From a virus, in the IMG/VR virus record IMGVR_UViG_3300048835_000993, positions 1 through 38,013 of that record: 38,013 nt of DNA; one strand, written 5' to 3'. A program made the position numbers and the translations under genes. Within the stretch, counting starts at the first letter, position 1, and the number at the start of each line of letters is the position of its first letter. The notes under the pieces were generated by a model, which was not told where the DNA came from, did not search any database, and worked only from the letters and a program-made list of their open reading frames with translations. Shown piece by piece: positions 9,517 to 18,126 of the stretch.

Positions 9517-11741
9517 CAGCGTCCAGCCTCCTGCACGATCGGGGTGACGGCGGTCACGGTCATCGGAGCGCCGCCAAAGGGGTAGAAGCGGATGGCCAGC
9601 TCGGTCGCGTGGCCGCTGGGTTCGGGGATCTGCAGGACGCCGGAATAGGCGTCCTCGCCCAGGGTGGCCGCCACCGGCTGCGGGACCATCAGGCGCTTGT
9701 CGCCAAGGCGCGGGGCCTGGGCGAAGTCGCGCTCCACGATCTGGATGTAGCCCTGCGCCGTGTTGTGCAGCCCGACGCCGAACTGGGCATGCAGCCGTTT
9801 CTTGCGGCCAAGGGTGTTGCCGTCGGCGGCCGACGCCTGCACGTCCAGCGTCTCGACATAGTGGGTGTCGTCGAAAAGGCCGATATAGGCGCGGGTGGCC
9901 TGGACCGGCAGGGTGATCGCGCCGCCCGGCGGGACGTCGATCGGGCCGAAGGCACCGACGTCGGTCCAGACGTAGACGGTTTCGCCGGCCAGGTGCGGCA
10001 CGGAAAAGCTGTTGCTTCCGGGCTCTTGCGCAAAGCGGCCGGCAGCGAAGAAATGGCAGGCGTCCTTGATCGGCGTGGTCCCGGTCAAGAGGCCGAAGAT
10101 CGGGGTCATCGTCTCGACGAAGCGCCTGGTCACCCCGTTGATCGTGCGGCGCACGATCATCATGACCTCGTCGCTGGTGCCGGTTGCATTGGGCGTGACG
10201 GCCAAGGCCTCGCAGAAGCCGCCGGCAAGGGGAACGGTGGCCCAGCCCAGGACTTCTTCGGACTGGTCGAATATCATGACAGCCAGGTCACCGGTGGCGC
10301 GGCGGATCCATGCCATCGGCTCGGGCGTCGCCTGCCAGACGATCTGCTCGAACTGTTCGGCCCCGAGATGCTGGCTGGCGCGGCTCAGGGTGATCGGGCG
10401 GTTGGCGTCGGCCTCGAAGCTGTAGCTGATCATCACGACGCGGCGGCGGTCGCGGCTGATGAACATCGGGTTGCCCCCGGGCGCGATCGGGCGCGAGGTG
10501 TGGCTGCCGAAGGACGAGTTGTAGGTGAAGGTCGCGGTGGTGGGCCCGATCACCTGGGCGCGGTTGTCGGCACGGGTGGAGTATTCCTCGCCCAGGGCGA
10601 AGATGTGCAGGCCCGTCGCACCCCGGCGGAGGTTCAGGATCCGGTTGACCGTGTTGTCGCCCGCAATGGCATAGGCAAAGCTGCTGTCTGCCTCGACGCC
10701 CGGCGCGAAGTCACCGAAGTCGCCTGCCGTGGAAAACCAGATGGTGCGCGGCTCGGTCGGGGTGGCGGCAAGGCAAAGGCGCTGATCGAAGATCTCGATG
10801 GCCGACGGATAGCCGTAGCGGTCCGACCAGGCCCCCTCTGACCAGCGGTAGGTCGGATCGTTTACGACCGCCTCGGGCAGGCGCTTCAGGACCTGGGCGG
10901 TGGCGGATGTGCCGCTGGCGACGGCGGTGATCCGCACGACGCCGGTGTCGTCGCTGATGAAGGTCCAGCGGGTGGGCTTGTTGTCGACCAGTTCCTGACC
11001 GACATCATGGATCGGCGGGTTGGTCCCGGCATTGGTCCCGGCCGCCAGCTGATAGACGTTGCGGCCATAGCGGCGGCGGTCCCCGACGCTCAGCGCCTCG
11101 TTGGACGTCCAAAGGGCGACGGCGGTGTTGTCGGTGGGCTTCAGCTCCATCAGGCTGCCGACATGGCTGGCCGTGAACAGGCTGCCCCCGGCGGCCGTCA
11201 GGGTAACGGTGCCGATCTCGGCGCTGGCCTGCACGGTCCTGGCCTTGTTCAGGTTCTGCACCCGGAAGGGGCCGGTGTTGGGGTCGAAGTCGGCGATTGT
11301 CCAGTTGTCCAGCGCAAAGCGGGACAGGACCTGAATGGGACGAAGCCCGTCCGCCAGGTAGATCACGTCGGCAGACTGCACCCACTGCAGCTGGCCAAGG
11401 GACGCTGTGGGGTAAGGCGTGACAAGCTCGTAGGGCGCGTCCGCCCCGTCAAGGACCGGCTGGCCATAGCGCCAGACGCGCATCCGAAGGTTGGTGAACT
11501 CCAGCACCACGGCGTCGTTCACCGCAAAGGTGAAGGGCAGAAGGATGCCTTGGGCGTTGCTGCGGGTCGATCCCAGGTGAAACGTGCCCGGCGCGCGGGT
11601 GAAGCCGCCCTGGGCCAGGGGCAGGAAGCCGCGGCACGCGGCAAGTCCGGTCTGGAAGCGCTGGTAGTCGAAACGGCGGTGCAGAAGCGGGTCGATCTCG
11701 CCGGACCCGAAGCTTACCTGCGGTGGGCTGGTTCGGGTCAT
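9516..11741 (-). CDS. Tail tubular protein B-like (tail nozzle) protein
   Basis: 741 residues. The start is the ATG at 11741, giving MTRTSPPQVSFGSGEIDPLL, with GGAGG 7 nt upstream and an ATGA overlap with the preceding gene. The frame stays open further upstream, but that part reads in the shadow of the tail-tubular-A gene and is Arg/Pro-rich. The opening SFGSGEIDP followed by CRGFLPLAQGGFTRAPGT matches podoviral nozzle (T7 gp12-like, stabilisation) proteins, as does the later ITLSRASQHL. It would form the tip of the tail tube below the tail-tubular-A ring. C-terminal beta-rich segments end in a Gly/Pro-rich stretch. Confidence 0.85.
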   Translation of the reverse strand: MTRTSPPQVSFGSGEIDPLLHRRFDYQRFQTGLAACRGFLPLAQGGFTRAPGTFHLGSTRSNAQGILLPFTFAVNDAVVLEFTNLRMRVWRYGQPVLDGADAPYELVTPYPTASLGQLQWVQSADVIYLADGLRPIQVLSRFALDNWTIADFDPNTGPFRVQNLNKARTVQASAEIGTVTLTAAGGSLFTASHVGSLMELKPTDNTAVALWTSNEALSVGDRRRYGRNVYQLAAGTNAGTNPPIHDVGQELVDNKPTRWTFISDDTGVVRITAVASGTSATAQVLKRLPEAVVNDPTYRWSEGAWSDRYGYPSAIEIFDQRLCLAATPTEPRTIWFSTAGDFGDFAPGVEADSSFAYAIAGDNTVNRILNLRRGATGLHIFALGEEYSTRADNRAQVIGPTTATFTYNSSFGSHTSRPIAPGGNPMFISRDRRRVVMISYSFEADANRPITLSRASQHLGAEQFEQIVWQATPEPMAWIRRATGDLAVMIFDQSEEVLGWATVPLAGGFCEALAVTPNATGTSDEVMMIVRRTINGVTRRFVETMTPIFGLLTGTTPIKDACHFFAAGRFAQEPGSNSFSVPHLAGETVYVWTDVGAFGPIDVPPGGAITLPVQATRAYIGLFDDTHYVETLDVQASAADGNTLGRKKRLHAQFGVGLHNTAQGYIQIVERDFAQAPRLGDKRLMVPQPVAATLGEDAYSGVLQIPEPSGHATELAIRFYPFGGAPMTVTAVTPIVQEAGR

Positions 11742-12436
11742 CGCATGGCCTCCAGTGCCCAGTCGCCTTCGCTGCCGTAGGTCAGGCCGCCGCCTTGCGC
11801 TTCGGACCAGGTGGCTCGGCTGGCCTGCAGGCCGTCTTCGCGCATCGCCTGCTTCAGGGTGGCAAGCGCGGCGTCCTCGATTCCCTGCGGATCGAAGCCC
11901 GACCCGGCAAAGCGGCCGCCAAGACGCAGGGCGATATGCAGGGCAAGGGCGGTGCGGAAGGTGGCGGGCAGCACCTCCTCGCGCGTGACGCGGGCGGTGT
12001 AGCGCAGGGTGACCGCGGCCGGGGCATCGTGGCGCATGATCTGCCCGTCGATCCGCCAGCGCGCGGTGTCGGGCCAAAGCTGACGAGGCCGGATCAGGGT
12101 GTCGGGCAGAAGCACGCAGACCGTCAGCCGATCATCCGACGCGACGCCTGGTGGCAGGGGCGATGGCTGCAGGATGATGACGGTGGACGCAAAGCTCCAG
12201 TCGCAGGCGGCCAGAAGGTCGTCGATCGCAATGTCGAAGGCCTCGGTCAGCGCGGGCAGAAGCTCGGACCCCGGATCGTGCCGCGCGACGGGTGCCAGGC
12301 GCATGAAGCGCAGCGCCTGGCCGATGACCGGGGAGGTCGCCAGGACCACTGGCGGGGCCCAGTCATAGGGCGGCACAAGAAGGCCCGTGTCGAAGAGCGC
12401 GTCATCGAAGATGGCTGGGTCAAAGAGGACGGTCAT
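11738..12436 (-). CDS. Tail tubular protein A-like protein, second copy
   Basis: 232 residues. It shares a pattern with the protein at 14734-15336: QALRFMRLAP against QAWRFMELSP, CDWSFAST against ADWSFAST, RYTARVTREEVLPATFRTAL against RYTAEVTNEAILPAAFQTAV, and a C-terminal GDW. Known T7 gp11-like proteins form the ring joining portal and nozzle. This copy has an extra N-terminal segment of about 34 residues (FDPAIFDDALFDT) and lies directly before the nozzle gene, overlapping it by 4 nt. Either copy may be the true adaptor; the other may be specialised for attaching the fibre. The adjacent fibre gene stops at 12439, 2 nt upstream. Confidence 0.8.
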   Translation of the reverse strand: MTVLFDPAIFDDALFDTGLLVPPYDWAPPVVLATSPVIGQALRFMRLAPVARHDPGSELLPALTEAFDIAIDDLLAACDWSFASTVIILQPSPLPPGVASDDRLTVCVLLPDTLIRPRQLWPDTARWRIDGQIMRHDAPAAVTLRYTARVTREEVLPATFRTALALHIALRLGGRFAGSGFDPQGIEDAALATLKQAMREDGLQASRATWSEAQGGGLTYGSEGDWALEAMR

Positions 12437-12438
12437 CG

Positions 12439-14724
12439 TCAGTAATCCGTCTCGATGTAGAGGCTGAAGAGGGTGATCCCGACCACGCTGGACGTGCCCC
12501 CGACCGAGCAGATCCCGTAGGGGTTAAGCCCCGTCGCCGTGGTCGGCAGGTTGGTCGTGATCGTGCCCGTGGCCTCGGCACCGGTCTTGAGGTTGCGGAC
12601 GCGGTAGTCGACGCGCTGGGTCGTGCCCGGCGGGCTGAAGAGGACGAGCTCATAGACGTTGTCGCGGTCGGTCGTCGGCACCGGGAAGCTGGCCCCGAGG
12701 TCGATCTTGGTGCAGGTGCCGCTGGCATCGTTGTGCATGATCTGGATGTTCGCGTCGGCGGCATCCCAGCCCATGCCGACAACGTTCGTCCGGGTGGAGT
12801 TCTCGATGTCCGTCGGCACCGAGACGGCGCCGATCAGCCCGGCGAAAGCCCGATGCGTGGCGACGGTCACCCCGGTTGCCGGTGCCCAGCGGCAGATGTA
12901 GTGGAACCCGCCAAGCTCGGCGGAAGGGCCACCCACCGTGAAGTGCTGCGAACCGCCCCGGAAGGCCGCGACGGCGGTCGCCGCCGCCGTGGTGACAAGA
13001 TACTCAATCCCTCGCATGTAGGTGTAAAGGTTGGTCGAGGCCCAATTCTTCGCGGTGCCTGTGCCGGTGCCCGCAACGGTCAAGCCGAAGGTGCTGACGG
13101 TCGTGGAGTTGCCGATCGGTGCGGCCCAGGCCAGCTTGTTCAGGGCGAGGTGGGGTTGCAGCGGGCTATCGACACCGCTAGGGCCGATGGACGAGGGCAG
13201 GATACGCCCGCCAACGTCGCGCCCGAACAGCTTCAGTCCCCCCGCCGCCGGCGCGGTCGGGATGGCGATGGCCGGAAGCCGAAGCTGCCCGCCCTCGATC
13301 TCCACATCGGCCGCGCCTGCGAAGGCCCCGGCGTTGTTCCACTGGATTTCGCCGGAAGCGCCGCCGGGCGAGCCGCTGCCACCGCCTGCGATGGAGACTG
13401 TCGCCGTCGCCCCACCGGTGACGGTGACGCCCGGTCCGACAAAGTTCAGCGTCCCAAGGGCCGTGGTGATGTTGGTCCCTTCGTCCTGCACCGTGATGGG
13501 ACTGCCACCGCCGGACGCGGCCCAGGTGCCGTCATCGCGCAGGAAAAGACCCGTCGCGGTGCCGGGCGGCGGGACAAGCCCCTTCAAGGTCGTGGTGAAG
13601 GTGTTCAGAAGGGCAGTCTGCGCGGCGGCCGTCGCGGCCGTCAGCATGGCCCGGCCGGCGGCCGTGCTGTCGCTGATCGCGGTCGCGGCAACGCTGATCG
13701 CGACGTTGGCGGCGGCGGTGATCAGGCCCTTGGCGTTCACCGTGAACTGGGCGACCGACCCGGCCAGCCCCCAACTGCCGGTGTTGGCGTTGACCGTCGC
13801 CAGGGTCTGGACGGTGGATCCTGCCGGGGCCGTCACATCGCCGGTCTGGGCAGGCATCCGCGCGGCGGGCAGGGTGCCGGTGGTCAGGTCTGTCGCGCTG
13901 CCGCTGAACGCCACAGCGGCCAGGTCGGCGACCCATTTGCCCAGCTTGCCGAAGGCGTCCAGGATGCTGTCGGTCGCGGCCAGCGCCACGCGCGACCCGG
14001 CGGCGGCATAGCCCGTCAGCACGATCGACCGCACAGTCGCGCCGAAGTTCGAGATCGTGCCTGCCAGCTGCGTTCCGGTATGGTTGGCCCGGTCAAGAAG
14101 AACTGCATCGGTGCTGTTCGCGGTTGCGCCCGTCGCCACACCGTCGAGTTTCTGCTTGTCGCTGCCGGACATGAAGCCGGCGGCCCCGGCCGGGACGGCA
14201 TTGGCATGCAGCGCGCCGCCCGCCCGGGCGCCGTGGGCGGTGTCGTCGAAGCGCGCCGCGGGCAGGATGCCGCCCGACAGGTCAGACGCGCTTCCGCTGG
14301 TCGCGACAGAGGCAAATGCCGGCTTGCCGTCGATGTCAGTCCAGGGGATCAGCGCGCCGGGCTGCAGGGCGGTCGACAGCGCAAGGAAGCTGGCCGAGGA
14401 CATGAGCCCGGCATTGCTGCCATCGGCCAGGGTCAGGACCGCATCCGTGCCGGTGTCGCTGGACAGGGTGCGGGTCGCCGCATCCCAGGCAAGGTTGGTC
14501 GCGACAACGCCAAGGGGCAGCGTGACGCCGGCGCTGCGAACCTTCACCTCGCCGGTCGTGGTGTTCAGCCAGATGGTGCCGTTGGGCGGTGCCACGGGGT
14601 CTGTCGCAAGGTCGCCCAGCTGGAAGGTGCCGATGACGACGTGATCCTCGTTCCAGCGGTTGACGCTGATCTGCTTGTCCGGGTCGTTCGTGCCGGTGGC
14701 CGTGTGCTGGTGGCGGATGCCCAT
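12439..14724 (-). CDS. Tail fibre protein
   Basis: 761 residues, low in charge and rich in Gly, Ala, Thr and Ser. The N-terminus (MGIRHQHTATGTNDPDKQIS) is likely the virion-attachment part. The middle has fibre-type repeats, including SDKQKLDGVATGATANS (around residues 190-205) and several repeated FSGSATDLTTGTLPAAR-like units. The C-terminal 230 residues form a beta-rich, lectin-like region ending in VVGITLFSLYIETDY. This points to a trimeric fibre that recognises the host surface. It sits between two tail-tubular-A paralogues. The receptor cannot be read from sequence. Confidence 0.82.
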   Translation of the reverse strand: MGIRHQHTATGTNDPDKQISVNRWNEDHVVIGTFQLGDLATDPVAPPNGTIWLNTTTGEVKVRSAGVTLPLGVVATNLAWDAATRTLSSDTGTDAVLTLADGSNAGLMSSASFLALSTALQPGALIPWTDIDGKPAFASVATSGSASDLSGGILPAARFDDTAHGARAGGALHANAVPAGAAGFMSGSDKQKLDGVATGATANSTDAVLLDRANHTGTQLAGTISNFGATVRSIVLTGYAAAGSRVALAATDSILDAFGKLGKWVADLAAVAFSGSATDLTTGTLPAARMPAQTGDVTAPAGSTVQTLATVNANTGSWGLAGSVAQFTVNAKGLITAAANVAISVAATAISDSTAAGRAMLTAATAAAQTALLNTFTTTLKGLVPPPGTATGLFLRDDGTWAASGGGSPITVQDEGTNITTALGTLNFVGPGVTVTGGATATVSIAGGGSGSPGGASGEIQWNNAGAFAGAADVEIEGGQLRLPAIAIPTAPAAGGLKLFGRDVGGRILPSSIGPSGVDSPLQPHLALNKLAWAAPIGNSTTVSTFGLTVAGTGTGTAKNWASTNLYTYMRGIEYLVTTAAATAVAAFRGGSQHFTVGGPSAELGGFHYICRWAPATGVTVATHRAFAGLIGAVSVPTDIENSTRTNVVGMGWDAADANIQIMHNDASGTCTKIDLGASFPVPTTDRDNVYELVLFSPPGTTQRVDYRVRNLKTGAEATGTITTNLPTTATGLNPYGICSVGGTSSVVGITLFSLYIETDY

Positions 14725-14733
14725 GGCCCGGCC

Positions 14734-15336
14734 CTACCAGGTGGCCGACTGCGACCAGTCGCCGCTGTCGGCCAGGTCGTTGTCGTACCTCGCGCCGCTG
14801 GCGCTGCGGCTGTCCTGTTTCTTGGCTTGGGCAAGCTCCATCTCGAAGCGGCGGTCCAGCTCGCGCAGCTTGGTCGCGGTGCCCAGCCAGCGCGGGCCCA
14901 GAAGCGTGGCAAGGCGCAAGGCGACGGCAGTCTGGAAGGCGGCCGGCAGGATCGCCTCATTCGTCACCTCGGCGGTGTAGCGGATCCGCAAGGGGGCGGG
15001 TGCGTCGGCGCGCAGGCCGTCGCGGTCACGCCGCCACAGGGTGCCCGGCTCTCCGACCTCCAACAGGCGCACCAGGTCGCCGGGGACTTGGTAGAAATAG
15101 GCAAGCTCGGGATCTTCGGCCACGGTCGGGGGCAGTGTCGCCTCGGGCAGGTTGGCGATGGTCGAGGCAAAGGACCAGTCGGCGCGGGCCAGGCATTCGC
15201 GCAGCGCGTTCGGATACTGTTCCGTTGCGGACCGGGCCTGTTCGGTATCGTCGGCAAAGCTTGAGATCGGGCTCAGCTCCATGAAGCGCCAGGCCTGGGC
15301 AACGATGGTCGATGTGGCGATGGGGCTGGGCGGCAT
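14734..15336 (-). CDS. Tail tubular protein A-like protein, first copy
   Basis: 200 residues, close to the size of T7 gp11. It begins IVAQAWRFMELSPISSF and contains ADWSFASTIANLPEATLPP, then IRYTAEVTNEAILPAAFQTA, typical of podoviral tail tubular A/adaptor proteins. It ends in a charged tail with SGDWSQSATW. It follows the decoration-like gene after a 74-bp gap with a hairpin and precedes the fibre gene by 9 bp. It is a paralogue of the protein at 11738-12436. It probably forms the dodecameric ring under the portal. Confidence 0.82.
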   Translation of the reverse strand: MPPSPIATSTIVAQAWRFMELSPISSFADDTEQARSATEQYPNALRECLARADWSFASTIANLPEATLPPTVAEDPELAYFYQVPGDLVRLLEVGEPGTLWRRDRDGLRADAPAPLRIRYTAEVTNEAILPAAFQTAVALRLATLLGPRWLGTATKLRELDRRFEMELAQAKKQDSRSASGARYDNDLADSGDWSQSATW

Positions 15337-15364
15337 GGGCGACGCTTCCGGGTTCGGGAAGGCG

Positions 15365-15384
15365 GGGGCCTGGTGTCAGGCCCC
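15365..15384 (-). terminator. Stem-loop between decoration-like gene and tail tubular A
   Basis: Perfect 8-bp stem GGGGCCTG / CAGGCCCC with a 4-nt loop, in the 74-bp gap after the stop at 15411. No T-run follows on the leftward strand, so it is not a textbook terminator. It may partly stop transcription or protect the 3' end of capsid-region mRNA. Confidence 0.4.
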
Positions 15385-15410
15385 GGCCGGGTTTCCTCGC
15401 ACGGGGGCGG

Positions 15411-15869
15411 TCAGTGGTGGCGGTAGACGAGCTCGCCCCGAAGGTTGCCCGCGACGGTCGCGTTGGCGACGGTGCTGCAGATCAGGCGGATGTTGTTGTC
15501 CGCCGGGGCGGCGGCCAGGCCCAGCTGCTGCCAGGCCGGCAGGCCGTGGCGGGCATCGCCGATGGTGATCGGGTTGATGATGTTGGCCGACCTCAGGCCG
15601 CCGTTCACCAGCGCGGTCAGGGCACCGACAACGCCGATGTTGATCGTGGCATAGCCCCAGTTGGTGACGAAGAAGCTGGTCGCCCGGTCGATGATCGCGT
15701 CGGCCGGGATGTCGCACAGCACGAAGGTCGACCCGCTGTCGTCGTCGATCAGGTTGGTGGCCGTGAAGGTCACGACGACGGCGCGGCCGCGCTGGCGGGC
15801 GGGGTCTTGCGGGTTCTGGTCCAGGCGCGGATCGGTGATCGCGTCGGAGACTTTGTTGCGGACGGGCAT
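15411..15869 (-). CDS. Putative capsid decoration or head-associated structural protein
   Basis: 152 residues directly downstream of the capsid gene, ATG at 15869 with AGGAG 8 nt upstream. The sequence is beta-rich: AVVVTFTATNLIDDDSGSTFVLCDIPADAII, and near the end NIRLICSTVANATVAGNLRGELVYRHH. Its place between major capsid and tail tubular A, with its own ribosome site and flanking hairpins, fits an abundant small head protein. I cannot name a family; the role is inferred from position and composition. Confidence 0.7.
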   Translation of the reverse strand: MPVRNKVSDAITDPRLDQNPQDPARQRGRAVVVTFTATNLIDDDSGSTFVLCDIPADAIIDRATSFFVTNWGYATINIGVVGALTALVNGGLRSANIINPITIGDARHGLPAWQQLGLAAAPADNNIRLICSTVANATVAGNLRGELVYRHH

Positions 15870-15899
15870 GGAAGATGCTCCTGATGGTGGAAGGGGGAT

Positions 15900-15923
15900 G
15901 CCGCCCGGCCATTGCCGGACGGC
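15900..15923 (-). terminator. Stem-loop between capsid and decoration-like gene
   Basis: 10-bp stem GCCGCCCGGC / GCCGGACGGC (one G-U pair in RNA) with a 4-nt loop, lying 17 bp past the capsid stop. No T-run follows on the leftward strand. It may be an mRNA stability or partial termination element. Confidence 0.4.
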
Positions 15924-15940
15924 GGGGGATCAGGTCAGGG

Positions 15941-16867
15941 TCAGGCGCACTCGATGGCGATGACGCCCTTGTCCTGCAGGCGCACCACATCGCGCCGGGT
16001 GCGCACCCGGACGTAGGGCTTGTTGTCGGCGTGGGTGTCGTTCCAGACGTCGCCGTTGATCTCTTCCCAGACGCCTTCGACGATGTTGCGCTTGGTCCAG
16101 ACCGGGCAGACGTCGGCCGTGCCGGCGGTGTTCTTCGGCACGCGGTTCGACGTGATCCAGGTGATGCCCATCAGCATGCTGGGCTTGCCGTCCCGGATCT
16201 GCTCGATGTTGTAGGCGTTCAGGGGGGTGGTGGACGCCTGCGCGATGGCGAGAAGGTTGTCGCGCTGCTTTGGCGTGATCAGGCAGTAGAGGGGATCGTC
16301 TTCCTCCAGCCCAAAGTCGGCCTGCTGCAGCGTCAGGATGGCCAGGCGCATCTTGTCGATGGTCAGGCCGGTGCCGCCGGCCGGGATGATCTGGCTGCCC
16401 GGCAGGGCGACGCCCGAAGTGCCGGGGCGCTTGCCCTCGATCGCGGTCCCGAGGATCCCGCCGTCGGTGACGGTATAGACCCCGTTGATCCGGCGGACGC
16501 CGACGATCCGGTCCATGCAGCCGCGCAGGACCGCGACAGTGTGGGCCTTGACGAAGTCCGACGTGGGATCCTTGATCATGTCGAGCTTGTCTTCTTCGTC
16601 GATGTACTGGCCGGTCTTGATCTCGGCCGGGCGGACAAGCCAGCGGCGGTAGCCGGTGACGTTGTTCTCGACGTTGCGGCGGGTGCGCTCTTCGCCGTAC
16701 TGGTATTCCAGGGCGTTCAGGGCATCCATGGCCGACTGCGCCTCGCCCGTGGCCGGGATCGAGGTGACGGTCGACATGAGCGGGTTCTTCATCTGCTGTG
16801 CGACCATGACGACGTTGTCACGGTAGGCAAGCTTGTGGTGCTGTTCCACTGCGGGTGCGATGGGCAT
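15941..16867 (-). CDS. Major capsid protein
   Basis: 308 residues, ATG at 16867 with AAGGAGG 8 nt upstream, the best-placed ribosome site in the late region. The N-terminus MPIAPAVEQHHKLAYRDNVV leads into MSTVTSIPATGEAQSAMDAL and GYRRWLVRPAEIKTGQYID, typical of podoviral coat proteins of alphaproteobacterial phages. Later segments (LAILTLQQADFGLEEDDPLY, GITWITSNRVPKN) read like an HK97-type coat domain. It comes after the scaffold gene and an unusually long 281-bp gap, consistent with separate, strong expression. The family call rests on recognition of pattern and position. Confidence 0.85.
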   Translation of the reverse strand: MPIAPAVEQHHKLAYRDNVVMVAQQMKNPLMSTVTSIPATGEAQSAMDALNALEYQYGEERTRRNVENNVTGYRRWLVRPAEIKTGQYIDEEDKLDMIKDPTSDFVKAHTVAVLRGCMDRIVGVRRINGVYTVTDGGILGTAIEGKRPGTSGVALPGSQIIPAGGTGLTIDKMRLAILTLQQADFGLEEDDPLYCLITPKQRDNLLAIAQASTTPLNAYNIEQIRDGKPSMLMGITWITSNRVPKNTAGTADVCPVWTKRNIVEGVWEEINGDVWNDTHADNKPYVRVRTRRDVVRLQDKGVIAIECA

Positions 16868-17148
16868 GGGGCCCCTCCTTTTGAAAAATCACGGGTGGTC
16901 TTGTGAGTTTTCGGAAGGGGTGCCCGATCGAAGCGGACCCGTCCTATGGGAAGCACTTGGCGCGTGCCGCTCCCCACTGGGAGGCCGTCTTTCCGGCTGT
17001 CGTCGGGACCGGAGGCAAGGCCGGGTGTCCGTCGACAATCAGAAAAGACACACTTCCCGTTGTGGGTCAAGAGGGGTCCGATACGACATCTGCCCGCGCC
17101 TTTACCGGGCGCGGGCAGATTTTCTGCTTCACAAGCGCTGCGAAACGG
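16868..17148 (-). promoter_or_regulatory. 281-bp gap upstream of the capsid gene with possible leftward promoter
   Basis: This is the longest gap within the virion genes. On the leftward strand TTGACC (17072-17067) overlaps a copy of CCACAACGG (plus-strand CCGTTGTGGG at 17057-17066), the same motif that fills 24919-25217. No clear -10 lies 16-18 bp downstream (CTTTTC), so the promoter is only suspected. An open frame of 93 codons crosses the gap but has no ribosome site and would overlap the capsid start. Confidence 0.3.
17088..17120. terminator. 13-bp perfect stem-loop between scaffold and capsid
   Basis: ATCTGCCCGCGCC (17088-17100), loop TTTACCG, then GGCGCGGGCAGAT (17108-17120), a perfect 13-bp stem. 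On the plus strand it is followed by TTTTCTG, weakly terminator-like in the rightward sense. On the gene strand it lies 28 bp after the scaffold stop without a T-run. It may adjust scaffold-to-capsid expression or act as an RNA processing site. Confidence 0.5.
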
Positions 17149-18126
17149 TCAGCCGCCAGCGGCCAGCCGGGTCAGACGGTCGATCGTCGGCTGCAGGCGG
17201 GCGATCTCGGTCCGGTCGCCCGCCTTGACCGCTTTGGCATACTCTCCGTCCGGGCTGCGCAGGCGGGCGATTTCGGCACGGGCCTCGGCCGGTGTGGTGG
17301 TCAGGCCGCCGCCCTTGCCCAGGCCGACGGCGCTGTCGTCGCCCAGCATCTCGCCGATCACCCGGAAGGCGCGGATCGCATTGGCGTCGCCGATCTTGTC
17401 GGTCAGCACGTCCGACAGGTTGGCGATCGCCTCGGTGGTCAGCCCCGCCTTCTCGGCGATGAACTGCGCCCCGAGGCGCGCCTGGTGCAGGACCTTGGGC
17501 GTCTGGGTGCCATAGTCCTTCTCCAGCTCGGTCATGAGCTGGCGCTTGGCCGTCTCGCCCAGGGCGGCTGCGTCGTTCCAGGTCTGCATGGCATTGGCCG
17601 CCTGCAGGTTGATCATCTCCTGCAGCGCTTCCTTGGGGACGCCGTATTTGACAGCGATGGCCTTTGCGGCGGCTTCCGTCTTGTCGTCCCAGGGCGCGTC
17701 TTTCGGCCAGGTCTCGGGGCGGGCAACCTCATAGCCCGCCTCGTCCGTGGGCAGGCCCAGGGCCTCGCGGTTCTTGGCGACCCAGTCGGTGTAGGCCTCG
17801 CCCTTGGCGGGCTTGTCGAGGATGCTGTCAAGGCCCTTGCCGATGCGCTGCTCGGCCGCGCGGTGGCCCTTGATCATCTTCGGGATGGCCGCCATGGGGT
17901 CATCCTCGGCCAGGCCGCGCGCGGTCAGCCACTGGCGCTCCTCGTCGGTGATGTCCTTCGCCTCCCACCACTTGGGCGCGGGCGGGTCACCAGCGCCCCC
18001 GGCAGGCGGGGCGGACGGCGGCGGGTCGCTAGCCGGAGGCGGATCACCAGCACCGCCCGGCGGATCGTCCGCCGGGGCAAAGGCGCGGCGGTCGCGGGTG
18101 AAGTCAGTCATCTTCGGGAAGGTCAT
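17149..18126 (-). CDS. Capsid assembly scaffold protein
   Basis: 325 residues. The first 55 are a Pro/Gly/Asp-rich disordered segment (GGAGDPPPASDPPPSAPP); the rest is charged, helical and rich in Ala, Lys and Glu, with no cysteine. It contains PETWPKDAPWDDKTEAAAKA and a helical C-terminus (TEIARLQPTIDRLTRLAAGG). Composition and place between the portal group and the capsid match podoviral scaffolds, which template the procapsid and then leave. The ATG at 18126 has AAGGAG 7 nt upstream; a second ATG at 18111 has none. It overlaps the gene before it by 23 nt. Confidence 0.82.
   Translation of the reverse strand: MTFPKMTDFTRDRRAFAPADDPPGGAGDPPPASDPPPSAPPAGGAGDPPAPKWWEAKDITDEERQWLTARGLAEDDPMAAIPKMIKGHRAAEQRIGKGLDSILDKPAKGEAYTDWVAKNREALGLPTDEAGYEVARPETWPKDAPWDDKTEAAAKAIAVKYGVPKEALQEMINLQAANAMQTWNDAAALGETAKRQLMTELEKDYGTQTPKVLHQARLGAQFIAEKAGLTTEAIANLSDVLTDKIGDANAIRAFRVIGEMLGDDSAVGLGKGGGLTTTPAEARAEIARLRSPDGEYAKAVKAGDRTEIARLQPTIDRLTRLAAGG

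Noticed and set aside
12733-15264. 843-codon rightward open frame
   Set aside because: Antisense to fibre and tail-tubular-A genes; low-complexity composition.
16789-17070. 93-codon leftward open frame in the capsid gap
   Set aside because: No ribosome site, overlaps the capsid start in another frame, no recognisable sequence.
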